A stretch of DNA of 41,035 nt. Source: Paramuribaculum intestinale (GTDB taxonomy: Bacteria > Bacteroidota > Bacteroidia > Bacteroidales > Muribaculaceae). The first letter of the stretch is position 1. Each line of letters begins with the position of its first letter. The notes below the pieces were generated by a model. The model saw nothing but the letters and a program-made list of their open reading frames with translations. It ran no database searches and had not been told where the DNA came from. Location: positions 1 through 41,035 of the forward strand of contig NZ_PUED01000004.1 of the NCBI RefSeq assembly GCF_003024925.1. The letters are read 5' to 3'. Positions 28,952-37,147 of this stretch are shown piece after piece. Made by a program: the position numbers and the translations under genes.

Positions 28952-30097
28952 TCAACCCTCGCAGCTGCAGCAACGGCGGGCGCCGTCGCTCACTATCACG
29001 GGATAGATCTGAGGCTCGTGGCCATACTTCTCATTGAAACGGGCCTTTACAGTGGCTATGAAGTTGTCGTAAAGATCGTCCTTCACCAGATTGACCGTAC
29101 AGCCGCCGAAGCCGCCGCCCATGATGCGCGAACCGGTCACGCCGCATTCGCGGGCCACATCGTTGAGGAAGTCGAGCTCCTCGCAGCTCACCTCATAGTC
29201 CTTCGACAGACCGTCGTGAGTGGCATACATGCAGCGGCCCACTGTGTCGTAATCGCCTTTGAGCAGAGCGTCGCACACGTCGAGCACACGCTGCTTCTCC
29301 TCGATCACATATTTGGCGCGCATGTAGTCCTCGTGCGAAAGCTCACCCTTGACAGCCTCAAGCATCGCCATATCGGCGTCGCGGAGGGTTTCCACGCCCA
29401 GATGACGAGCCACACGCTCGCAGCTCTCGCGACGCTTGTTGTAGGGAGAGTCGACGAGCTCATGCTTCACCCGCGAGTCGACAAGCACAAGCTTGTAGCC
29501 GTCGAGCTTGAAGGGGAAATACTCGAACTCACCAGAGCGGCAGTCGAGGCGCATCAGATTGTCCTTCTTGCCGTGGCAGCTTGCGAACTGGTCCATGATG
29601 CCGCAGTTCACGCCGCAATAGTTGTGCTCCGTGCTCTGACCGATACGGGCCAGCTCCATGCGGTCGAACTTATTGTCGTTGAACAGATCGTTGAGCGCAA
29701 ATGCAAAGCAGCTCTCCAGAGCAGCCGACGACGACAGGCCGGCACCCAGAGGCACATTGCCGGAGAACACGGCGTCGAAGCCCTCCACCTTGCCGCCGCG
29801 CTTGATGATCTCGCGGCACACGCCGAACACGTAGCGCGCCCACTGCTCCTTGGGAGCGTCCTCCTCGTTCAGACCGAATTCAGCCGACGCGTCAAGGTCG
29901 ATCGAATACAACTTCACGCGGTCTGTGCCGTTGGGGCGTATCTCGGCCATGATAGCCTTGTCAATGGCGCCCGGGAATACGAATCCACCGTTGTAATCGG
30001 TGTGCTCGCCGATGAGATTGAAACGTCCCGGAGCCACAAAGAGAGTGCCCTCTCCGCCGAAATGCTCCACAAAAGCCTTATTGATCTTTGATTTCAT
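28952..30097 (-). CDS. galK: Galactokinase
   Basis: A 381-residue GHMP kinase that phosphorylates galactose at C1 in the Leloir pathway. GRFNLIGEHTDYNGG (24-38) is the galactokinase signature. GLSSSAA (120-126) is the ATP-binding motif 2, Asp169 in CGIMDQF is the catalytic base, and MGGGFGGC lies near the C-terminus. The last residues, RRCCSCEG, form a small Cys-rich tail that I do not recognise from relatives. galM and galT/galE are not adjacent. It is divergent from the PurF-like gene, with its own -7 element at 30135-30142. Confidence 0.97.
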   Translation of the reverse strand: MKSKINKAFVEHFGGEGTLFVAPGRFNLIGEHTDYNGGFVFPGAIDKAIMAEIRPNGTDRVKLYSIDLDASAEFGLNEEDAPKEQWARYVFGVCREIIKRGGKVEGFDAVFSGNVPLGAGLSSSAALESCFAFALNDLFNDNKFDRMELARIGQSTEHNYCGVNCGIMDQFASCHGKKDNLMRLDCRSGEFEYFPFKLDGYKLVLVDSRVKHELVDSPYNKRRESCERVARHLGVETLRDADMAMLEAVKGELSHEDYMRAKYVIEEKQRVLDVCDALLKGDYDTVGRCMYATHDGLSKDYEVSCEELDFLNDVARECGVTGSRIMGGGFGGCTVNLVKDDLYDNFIATVKARFNEKYGHEPQIYPVIVSDGARRCCSCEG

Positions 30098-30134
30098 GAT
30101 GATTGATTTGTGTATGGTAAGATTATTATGGTTG

Positions 30135-30142
30135 CAAATGTA
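30135..30142 (-). promoter_or_regulatory. Candidate -7 element for galK
   Basis: TACATTTG on the minus strand (30142-30135) matches TAnnTTTG. No exact TTTG is found at -33 (a TTTC-like sequence is nearby). It lies 38 nt upstream of the galK ATG. Confidence 0.5.
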
Positions 30143-30206
30143 TGCAATTTTATCCGATGGATGAAATTTTTTTGTCGCTCCGAATCAATTTTAGGCCGTT
30201 TCTCAC

Positions 30207-30214
30207 TAATTTTG
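30207..30214 (+). promoter_or_regulatory. Candidate -7 element for the PurF-like operon
   Basis: TAATTTTG matches TAnnTTTG and lies 27 nt before the ATG at 30241, giving a leader of about 20 nt. No TTTG is found at the ideal -33 position. Confidence 0.5.
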
Positions 30215-30240
30215 CGCCTTAATCAGACCATACGACATAG

Positions 30241-32127
30241 ATGGAACCGCTGAAACACGAATGCGGAGTGGCGATGATTCGTCTGCTCAAACCGCTTGAA
30301 TACTACCGGCAGCGCTACGGCACCTACTGCTATGCGCTCTCGAAGCTCTATCTGATGATGGAGAAACAACACAACCGCGGACAGGAGGGAGCCGGAATAG
30401 GGGTGGTAAAGCTCCACGCCGAGCCGGGTCACGAATATGTGTTCCGCGAACGTGCGCTCGGATCCGGAGCCATACAGCAGATATTCGACACCATACGCCC
30501 GGCTCTCGACGCATCGGGAGTCGAAAGTCTGCCTCCGCAGCAGGTGGAGCGCGAAGTTCCGTTCGTCGGAGAGATCTACATGGGCCACCTGCGCTACTCC
30601 ACCACCGGCAAAAGCGGAATATCATACGTCCATCCATTCCTGAGACGCAACAACTGGCGCTCACGCAACCTGCTGCTGTGCGGCAACTTCAACATGACCA
30701 ACGTCGACCGCATATTCTCCGACGTAGTGTCGACCGGACAGCATCCGCGCATATATTCCGACACCATCGTGCTGCTCGAACAGCTCGGCCACGCGCTCGA
30801 CCATGCCAACCACGAAGTCTACCGCGCAGCACGCCAGCGGCTGCAGGGCATCGAGCTGACACACCACATAGAGGACAACATCGACATACCCGAAGTGCTC
30901 CGGGCAGCATCCCCCACATGGGACGGCGGATTTGTCATCTGCGGCGCCACCGGGTCGGGCGACATGTTCGCCATGCGCGACGCGGCCGGAATACGCCCGG
31001 CATTCTACTACGCCGACGACGAGATTGTGGTCGTGGCCTCCGAACGCCCCGTCATACAGACGGTGATGAACGTGCGCCGCGCCGATGTCAGAGAGCTTGA
31101 GCCGGGACAGTCGCTGATTGTCACCAAATCCGGACGTCTGACACTCCACCGCATACTCCCGCAGGCACCCAACGCCCGCTGCTCGTTCGAACGCATCTAC
31201 TTCTCACGCGGATCCGATGCCGACATCTATCAGGAGCGCAAAGCGCTCGGACGCAACCTCGTCGACCGCATACTCGACGCCGTCGGCCACGACATCGACC
31301 ACACGGTTTTCTCCTTCATACCCAACACCGCAGAAGTGGCGTTCTACGGCATGATGGAGGGGCTAAACGCTCATCTCGACTGTCTGAAATCGCAGTCCAT
31401 ACTCGAAGCGCAGCGTCAGGGCACACTGACATCCGAAACCATCGGCCGCATCATGAGCCGCAAGGTGAGGATCGAGAAAATAGCCATCAAGGATATAAAA
31501 CTGCGCACGTTCATAGCCGAAGGAGCAGCCCGCGACGAACTCGCGGCCCACGTCTACGACGTCACCTACGGATGCGTCACCGATGGAATCGACTCGCTCG
31601 TAGTGATCGACGACTCCATTGTGCGCGGCACCACCCTGCGGCAGAGCATCCTCCGAATACTCGACCGCCTGCGCCCCCGCAAGATCGTTGTCGTCAGCTC
31701 GTCGCCACAGGTAAGATACCCCGACTGCTACGGCATCGACATGTCGCGCATGGCCGAATTCTGTGCATTCCGCGCCGCGGTGGAGCTGATACGTCAGCGC
31801 GGAATGGACTCGCTACTCGACGACACCTACCGCCGGTGCATCGAGATGGAGAGCCACCCCGACGCCGAGCAGGCCAACTGCGTGAAGGCCATCTACGCGC
31901 CATTCACCGACCGGGAGATAGCTGCTAAAATCGCAGAGATGCTCACCCCCGCCGATGTCGACGCTGAGGTAGAGATCATCTATCAGGACATCGAAGGTCT
32001 GCACAAAGCCATCCCCGACCATCCCGGCGACTGGTATTTCAGCGGCGACTACCCCACCCCCGGAGGTTTCCGCGCCGTCAATCGCGCATACATCAATTTC
32101 TACGAAGGCAACACCGACCGCCGATGA
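30241..32127 (+). CDS. Amidophosphoribosyltransferase (divergent PurF-like, long form)
   Basis: A 628-residue protein, about 120-150 residues longer than typical PurF. The N-terminal class II glutamine amidotransferase domain would start at Cys8 after removal of MEPLKHE (CGVAM), with Arg118 in GHLRYSTTG. The phosphoribosyltransferase domain has the PRPP loop VVIDDSIVRGTT with Asp457 and Asp458. The oxyanion-hole HNGN of PurF is replaced by LCGN (Cys147-Gly148-Asn149), so the Asn is lost. I recall similar long proteins in Bacteroides sharing this change. It probably transfers glutamine amide to PRPP, or a related reaction, in purine synthesis. Its stop overlaps the next start (ATGA). Confidence 0.87.
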   Translation: MEPLKHECGVAMIRLLKPLEYYRQRYGTYCYALSKLYLMMEKQHNRGQEGAGIGVVKLHAEPGHEYVFRERALGSGAIQQIFDTIRPALDASGVESLPPQQVEREVPFVGEIYMGHLRYSTTGKSGISYVHPFLRRNNWRSRNLLLCGNFNMTNVDRIFSDVVSTGQHPRIYSDTIVLLEQLGHALDHANHEVYRAARQRLQGIELTHHIEDNIDIPEVLRAASPTWDGGFVICGATGSGDMFAMRDAAGIRPAFYYADDEIVVVASERPVIQTVMNVRRADVRELEPGQSLIVTKSGRLTLHRILPQAPNARCSFERIYFSRGSDADIYQERKALGRNLVDRILDAVGHDIDHTVFSFIPNTAEVAFYGMMEGLNAHLDCLKSQSILEAQRQGTLTSETIGRIMSRKVRIEKIAIKDIKLRTFIAEGAARDELAAHVYDVTYGCVTDGIDSLVVIDDSIVRGTTLRQSILRILDRLRPRKIVVVSSSPQVRYPDCYGIDMSRMAEFCAFRAAVELIRQRGMDSLLDDTYRRCIEMESHPDAEQANCVKAIYAPFTDREIAAKIAEMLTPADVDAEVEIIYQDIEGLHKAIPDHPGDWYFSGDYPTPGGFRAVNRAYINFYEGNTDRR

Positions 32128-33242
32128 AACACACCGCCGACAGCAACGCACCATCCATGCGGCCACGACGCTCCGCCACAATCTGGAGCCGGCTTCTGCG
32201 CTACGGCGTGCCGCCGGTGATCACCATCGGTCTCTGCTACCTGCTGTTCACCGGCGTGGATATGCACGAAATGGCTCGGATCATCCGCACCGAATGTCGC
32301 TTCGGCTACATAGCCCTTGCCCTCGTCATCAGCATCTTCTCCCACGTGTTCAGAGCCATGCGCTGGCGCATTCAGCTCAACGCCCTCGGCATACGCACAC
32401 CGCTCGGCATCATCATCCTGTCGATTTTCGGCACCTACGCGGTCAATCTTGTGCTCCCTCGCCTCGGCGAACTATGGCGCACAGGCTACATAGCCTCCCG
32501 ACAGCGCGCGCCGTTCTCCACCGTATTCGGATCGATGATCTGCGACCGCCTGAGCGACACGATAACCGTGTTTCTGCTCACGCTGCTCGCTTTCGTCGTG
32601 GCCCAGCCACAGATTGTCAGCTACCTCCAGCAGAATCCCGACACCTACACTCGGCTCATGGCCGTCATAGCCTCGCCCGCGCTTTGGATCACCGTCACAG
32701 CCGTCGCACTGCTGTGCATAGCGCTCTGGCGCCGCTTCCCCCACAGCCGCATAGTCACCGCCCTGCGCAGCCTGCTGTCGGGCATCTGGCAAGGATTCGC
32801 GGTAGTGGGCCGCATGGAAGGCAAAGTCCTGTGGCTTCTCTACACCGCTCTTATATGGGGCTGCTACTTCACACAACTCTACGTCTGCTTCTACGCATTC
32901 CCGCTGACGGCAGATGTGGCCGGCGAGTTCGGTCCTACAGCCGTGCTCGTATGCTTCGTGCTCTCAAGCCTCTCCATGGCCGTCCCATCCAACGGAGGCA
33001 TCGGCCCCTACCAGTGGGCACTGATGTTCGGCCTGAGCATGTATGCCTCCGGAGTGCCCGGACTGACCCGCGAATACGCCCTGTCGTTCGGCAACACCGT
33101 CATGGGATGCCAGACACTGCTGCTGATACTGCTCGGCATCCTCACATTCGTGCTGATATCCATCGACCGGCATCATAACAAACCGACCGGGGACGACCAA
33201 TGCCACGTGCCCGCCAAATCCACCGACAATGTATCCGACTGA
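32124..33242 (+). CDS. Flippase-like integral membrane protein (UPF0104 / LPG synthase transmembrane family)
   Basis: A 372-residue inner-membrane protein with about eight hydrophobic segments. The region NLVLPRLGELWRTGYIASRQ and the later MAVPSNGGIGPYQWALMFGL match the lysylphosphatidylglycerol synthase transmembrane (AglD/UPF0104) family, often suspected of moving lipid-linked molecules. There is no soluble aminoacyl-transferase domain, so lysyl-PG synthesis itself is not expected. It overlaps the PurF-like gene by 4 nt (ATGA) and the following gene by 14 nt, so all three are one transcript and translationally coupled. Substrate unknown. Confidence 0.83.
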   Translation: MKHTADSNAPSMRPRRSATIWSRLLRYGVPPVITIGLCYLLFTGVDMHEMARIIRTECRFGYIALALVISIFSHVFRAMRWRIQLNALGIRTPLGIIILSIFGTYAVNLVLPRLGELWRTGYIASRQRAPFSTVFGSMICDRLSDTITVFLLTLLAFVVAQPQIVSYLQQNPDTYTRLMAVIASPALWITVTAVALLCIALWRRFPHSRIVTALRSLLSGIWQGFAVVGRMEGKVLWLLYTALIWGCYFTQLYVCFYAFPLTADVAGEFGPTAVLVCFVLSSLSMAVPSNGGIGPYQWALMFGLSMYASGVPGLTREYALSFGNTVMGCQTLLLILLGILTFVLISIDRHHNKPTGDDQCHVPAKSTDNVSD

Positions 33243-33717
33243 AACTGACCGACCCGACGACCTCTTCGACGACGAAGAGCCGACTGCCGACCCGACGACC
33301 TCCGATACTATCGATTTCCGGACCGGCGACACTGCCACACCACTCTCTCCCGACCGACGGCATCATAGAAAACACCGCACACGCTGCGTCATAACATGGA
33401 TCGCACTGATCGCCGGAGTGGCGCTCGGCATGACCGTATATCTCCGCTACTGCAGTCCCTACGCAGTCGAGGCGCAGATCACCGGCCGGATAACATCGCT
33501 CGAAAAGCGCGGACTTATATTCAAGACCTATGAAGGCTCGATACGTCAGGCCGACACCGACTCCGTCATGACATTTTCCGTCGAGTCCGAAGCTCTGGCC
33601 CGCGTCATCGCCGATGCAGAGGCCGACGGCCGACCCGTCACACTCATCTACGAGAAATACTACGGCACCCTGCCCTGGCGCGGCGAATCGCTCCGCGTGG
33701 CCACCGCCACCCGCTGA
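33229..33717 (+). CDS. Hypothetical membrane-anchored protein
   Basis: A 162-residue protein of no recognised function. Residues 1-40 are acidic and low-complexity (DDLFDDEEPTADPTTSD), 41-52 are basic (RRHHRKHRTR), and one hydrophobic segment spans about 54-72. A soluble domain of about 90 residues follows, containing GRITSLEKRGLIFKTYEGSI and ending in LIYEKYYGTLPWRGESLRV. The basic stretch before the membrane segment suggests N-in topology with the C-terminal domain in the periplasm. Similar small proteins with an IFKTYEG-type motif occur, as I recall, in other Bacteroidetes. The start overlaps the flippase gene by 14 nt, and no other ATG is suitable. Confidence 0.75.
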   Translation: MYPTETDRPDDLFDDEEPTADPTTSDTIDFRTGDTATPLSPDRRHHRKHRTRCVITWIALIAGVALGMTVYLRYCSPYAVEAQITGRITSLEKRGLIFKTYEGSIRQADTDSVMTFSVESEALARVIADAEADGRPVTLIYEKYYGTLPWRGESLRVATATR

Positions 33718-33760
33718 CCCGCACCCTTCTCCGGTCACGTAATATATATTTTTCTACCCA

Positions 33761-33822
33761 TTCGGTTGTTTGGCCGGTTTTCGTTCGGTTGTTTGGCCGA
33801 TTTTCATTCGGTTGTTTGGCCG
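33761..33822. repeat. 23-bp tandem repeat, 2.7 units
   Basis: Units start at 33761, 33784 and 33807. Each shares the 16-bp core TTCGGTTGTTTGGCCG, followed by a T-rich 7-nt linker in the first two (GTTTTCG, ATTTTCA). Each core contains a CGG/CCG dyad, extended to TTCGG/CCGAA in unit 3. The spacing of about two helical turns would suit a protein binding one face of DNA. In RNA each unit resembles a tiny hairpin followed by U residues. Confidence 0.9.
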
Positions 33823-33864
33823 AATGCTGTTATCCATGTAGCCACACCGCCGGCATCGGCAGCA

Positions 33865-33908
33865 GTGTGCAGTCCGGACAAGGCTATATGACAGCCGACT
33901 ATGCACAC
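33865..33908. repeat. Long imperfect inverted repeat upstream of susC
   Basis: GTGTGCA (33865-33871) pairs with TGCACAC (33902-33908). Inside, GTC pairs with GAC after a 2-nt bulge, and GGCT (33882-33885) pairs with AGCC (33893-33896). It could be an operator, or an imperfect terminator for the PurF-like operon, since TAAATTTTC follows. Confidence 0.55.
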
Positions 33909-33921
33909 GACTAAATTTTCT

Positions 33922-33943
33922 GAATGATTTTCCGAATGATTTT
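33922..33943 (+). repeat. Direct repeat GAATGATTTT, upstream of the susC promoter
   Basis: Two exact 10-nt copies start at 33922 and 33934, 12 nt apart, ending about 10 nt before the -33-like element. The position fits an activator-binding site, but the sequence is A/T-rich and could be chance. Confidence 0.35.
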
Positions 33944-33953
33944 TTCTACTATG

Positions 33954-33986
33954 TTGGTATTATTTCACATTTATTATATATCTTTG
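33954..33986 (+). promoter_or_regulatory. Promoter of susC/susD
   Basis: TATCTTTG (33979-33986) matches TAnnTTTG exactly. A TTG at 33954-33956, 25 nt upstream, is a partial -33 element. The start site would be near 33993, leaving a leader of about 94 nt before the susC ATG. Confidence 0.65.
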
Positions 33987-34086
33987 CCTTAACAAATGTA
34001 CAGGGCAACCATGATTGACACAATCGGGATCCTGAAAAATTGTAATATCTCAAAAACCAATCATTAACAAAAAAACCGCTTTTTCC

Positions 34087-37000
34087 ATGAAAAAAAGGTT
34101 CTTTCCGGCCTTAATGGCCACAGCATTCCTTGCTTCGGCAGGCATCCCTTCGGCGCAAGCCACTGAGGGGGGGGGCAGTTATGCACCTGTAGCCGCCCAG
34201 CAGCAGACCGCGGCCTGCGAAGGCACTGTAACAGACGACACCGGCGAACCGCTCGTCGGCGCCACCGTCAAAGTGGTCGGCGACGCCACAAAAGCCGCCT
34301 CCACCGACATCGACGGCAAGTTCAGCCTCAAGGGCGTAAAGGCCGGCTCATCAATCATCGTAAGCTACATCGGCTATAACGACAAGACCGTCGTATGGAA
34401 CGGTCAGCACCTTGACATCAAACTGTCGGAAGCGGCCAACACACTCGACGAAGTAGTGGTGCTCGGCTACACCGTGCAGACCAAAGAGAGCCTCACAGGC
34501 GCCCTCACAAGCATCAAGGACACAAAACTCAAGGACGTGACCACCCCCAACCTCGCCAACATGCTCAACGGCAAGGTTTCGGGCGTATATGTAGCCCCCG
34601 GTAGCGGACAGCCCGGCGCCGGAGCAGCTGTAGTGATCCGCGGACAGGCCTCGCTGAGCGGCGCCACCGCCCCGATATGGGTAGTGGACGGAGTGATCGT
34701 CGGCACAGGTGCCGGCGACCTCAATCCCGACGACGTGGAGAGCATGACCATCCTCAAGGACGCCGCCTCGACCGCTATCTACGGATCTGACGGAGCCAAC
34801 GGCGTAGTGGTCGTGACCACCAAGAAGGGTAAGTCGGGCGAAATGAAAGCCAGCGCTTCGGTGAAGCTCGGCATCGCCAACCTCAACAACGGCCGGTTTG
34901 AAGTAATGGACGGAGCCGGGCTCTACGACTACTTCGCATCGTTCCAGAACGCAGACGCAATCAAGTTCACACGCTGGACACCCGAGCTGCGCAACGACAA
35001 CTTCAGCTGGTGGGATCTCGCCACACACACCGGATTCTCGCAGGACTACCACGTGAGCATATCCGGCGGCAACGATAAACTCAACTCCTACTTCTCGCTC
35101 GGCTACTACGACGAGGACGGAGCAGTGAAAGGATACAAGTTCCAGAAATACTCCTTCCGCGCCACCACCGAGTACAAGCCCTACAAGTTCCTCACAATCC
35201 GGCCCACTCTCTACGGATCGCGCCGCGACATCGAGGACCGTCAGTATTCGGTAAGCGCCATGTACTCGATGCTCCCCTGGGACTCCCCCTACGACGAAGA
35301 GGGCAACCTCGTGCCCAACCGCTACAGCGGATGGGTCAACTCCCAGCAGAACAACTACCTCAACGACCTTGAGGCAGGCAATAAGGGCACATCGGTCAAC
35401 TATGAGTTCAACGGCAACTTCGACTTCGACGTGCAGTTCACCCCCTGGCTCAAATGGCAGAGCGTCAACTCCTACCGCTTCAACCAGTACAAGACTCACA
35501 GCTACACCGACCCGCGTTCGGTGGGCGGCGAAGGCGTCGACGGACGCATCTACGAGTGGAGCTCCGACGTAGTCCGCAAATCGACCACACAGAAGCTTCT
35601 CTTCAACAAGATGTTCGGCACCAAGCACCGCCTCGACGGCCTGCTCGCCTACGAGTATAAGGACTACAAATACACCTACATGAGCGCCACCGGCGTCGGC
35701 TTCGTGCCCGGCATAGAAGTGCTCGACGTCACCGCCAAGCCCGAAGCCGTGGGCGGCGGTGTCACTGAATACGCAGTGCAGTCCTACTTCACAAAGTGGA
35801 ACTACATGTACGACAACCGCTACCTCCTCGAGGCAGGCTTCCGTCGCGACGGCGCCTCCAACCTCGGACAGCGCTGGGGCAACCTCTACAGCGTCAGCGG
35901 CGGATGGATCATCAACCGCGAGAGCTGGTTCAACGCTCCCTGGGTAAGTTTCCTGAAGCTGCGCGCATCCTACGGCAGCGTCGGCAACCGTCCCTCGTCG
36001 CTCTATCCGCAGTATGACCTCTACTCCGTTGGCGTCAACTACAACGGCGTCCCCGGAGCACTCATCTCGCAGATCGGCAACAAGGATCTCACATGGGAAC
36101 GCACCTTCACCGGCGGAGTCGGCCTCGACGCCAACTTCTTCAACGACCGTCTGCGCGTCAACTTCGACTGGTACAACAAGAACACCGACAACGTTATCTA
36201 CGCAGTGCCCGTCACCGGCCTCGTGGGCGTCACATCGATCTACCGCAACATCGGCAAGATGCGCAACCGAGGCATCGAGCTGACTATCGGCGGAGAGATC
36301 ATCGCCACACGCGACTGGACATGGAGCCTCGAGGCCAATCTCACCACCAACAAAAACGAGCTCCGCGACCTCTACAAGCAGAAAGAAGCCGACGGCACAA
36401 TGGTGGTCAAGCCCGTGATCATCGGTGACGGATCAGGCATAGCCGGATCGGCCAACCGTCTGCTTGAGGTCGGCGAACCTGTCGACACATACTGGCTCAA
36501 GGAATGGGCCGGCGTCAACCCCGACAACGGAGCACCCCAGTGGTATATGGACGACGAGGACGGCAACAAGGTCATCACAGACAACTATGCCAAGGCCGAC
36601 TACTACAAGGTAGGAAGCGTGTCGCCCGACTTCTACGGCGGATTCTCCACAAGCCTCCGCTGGAAAGACCTCGACCTCAACGCCAACTTCGGCTACAGCG
36701 TCGGCGGCAAGATCTTCAACTACTCGCGTATTGAATACGACTCCGACGGTGCCTACGTCGACCGCAACCAGATGAAGCTTCAGAGCGGATGGAGCCGCTG
36801 GGAAAAACCCGGCGACATCGCCACACACCCCGTAGCGAAATACAACAACACCGACAAAGGCAACCTCGCATCGTCGCGATTCCTTGAGGACAGCGACTTC
36901 CTCAAGCTCCGCTCGCTCACCGTCGGCTACAACTTCAACCAGCTCCGCCGCTATGGCATCTCCAACCTGCGCGTCTCGCTCAGCGGCGAAAACCTCTTCA

Positions 37001-37128
37001 CCGTCACCAAGTACTCGGGTGTCGACCCCGAACTCCCCGCATCGGACGGAGTAGTGATGGGAACCACCGGCGCATCGGTATATCCGTCGGTCCGCCGCTT
37101 CTCGCTCGGAATCAACATCACCCTTTAA
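34087..37128 (+). CDS. SusC/RagA-family TonB-dependent outer-membrane receptor
   Basis: A 1013-residue outer-membrane barrel that imports a nutrient with its SusD partner, powered by TonB. Signal peptide 1-25 (cleavage AQA-TE), carboxypeptidase-regulatory-like domain about 44-118, TonB-box-like LDEVVV from residue 120, plug domain with the SusC signature STAIYGSDGANGVVVVTTKKG from 228, and beta barrel to the terminal SLGINITL. There is no STN domain, so no direct anti-sigma link. Codons 27-30 contain nine consecutive G (34167-34175). One extra G would give a stop near 34376; one fewer would give a stop near 34194. The substrate is unknown, as no hydrolase, sulfatase or regulator is adjacent. 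susD follows after 19 nt. Confidence 0.96.
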   Translation: MKKRFFPALMATAFLASAGIPSAQATEGGGSYAPVAAQQQTAACEGTVTDDTGEPLVGATVKVVGDATKAASTDIDGKFSLKGVKAGSSIIVSYIGYNDKTVVWNGQHLDIKLSEAANTLDEVVVLGYTVQTKESLTGALTSIKDTKLKDVTTPNLANMLNGKVSGVYVAPGSGQPGAGAAVVIRGQASLSGATAPIWVVDGVIVGTGAGDLNPDDVESMTILKDAASTAIYGSDGANGVVVVTTKKGKSGEMKASASVKLGIANLNNGRFEVMDGAGLYDYFASFQNADAIKFTRWTPELRNDNFSWWDLATHTGFSQDYHVSISGGNDKLNSYFSLGYYDEDGAVKGYKFQKYSFRATTEYKPYKFLTIRPTLYGSRRDIEDRQYSVSAMYSMLPWDSPYDEEGNLVPNRYSGWVNSQQNNYLNDLEAGNKGTSVNYEFNGNFDFDVQFTPWLKWQSVNSYRFNQYKTHSYTDPRSVGGEGVDGRIYEWSSDVVRKSTTQKLLFNKMFGTKHRLDGLLAYEYKDYKYTYMSATGVGFVPGIEVLDVTAKPEAVGGGVTEYAVQSYFTKWNYMYDNRYLLEAGFRRDGASNLGQRWGNLYSVSGGWIINRESWFNAPWVSFLKLRASYGSVGNRPSSLYPQYDLYSVGVNYNGVPGALISQIGNKDLTWERTFTGGVGLDANFFNDRLRVNFDWYNKNTDNVIYAVPVTGLVGVTSIYRNIGKMRNRGIELTIGGEIIATRDWTWSLEANLTTNKNELRDLYKQKEADGTMVVKPVIIGDGSGIAGSANRLLEVGEPVDTYWLKEWAGVNPDNGAPQWYMDDEDGNKVITDNYAKADYYKVGSVSPDFYGGFSTSLRWKDLDLNANFGYSVGGKIFNYSRIEYDSDGAYVDRNQMKLQSGWSRWEKPGDIATHPVAKYNNTDKGNLASSRFLEDSDFLKLRSLTVGYNFNQLRRYGISNLRVSLSGENLFTVTKYSGVDPELPASDGVVMGTTGASVYPSVRRFSLGINITL
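34167..34175 (+). repeat. Poly-G tract (9 G) inside susC
   Basis: The tract encodes Gly28-Gly30 directly after the signal peptide of the SusC-like receptor. Such a homopolymer in a GC-rich, non-repetitive coding region is a known substrate for slipped-strand mispairing in other bacteria. Both +1 and -1 changes would terminate translation early, by direct reading of the alternative frames. Confidence 0.9.
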
Positions 37129-37147
37129 CCTCTAAGCAATTACAGAA

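Larger units (their letters stand above)
33718..34086. other. Repeat-rich intergenic region upstream of susC
   Basis: This 369-nt stretch has no substantial gene. In order it holds three 23-bp tandem repeat units (33761-33822), a long imperfect dyad (33865-33908), a GAATGATTTT direct repeat (33922-33943), the susC promoter (33954-33986) and a leader of about 95 nt with a small hairpin (GATTG 34013-34017 with CAATC 34021-34025) and an 18-codon frame (34011-34067). Confidence 0.7.

Noticed and set aside
33761-33822. CRISPR array
   Set aside because: There are only three short units with near-identical 7-nt linkers instead of unique spacers, and no cas genes are present.
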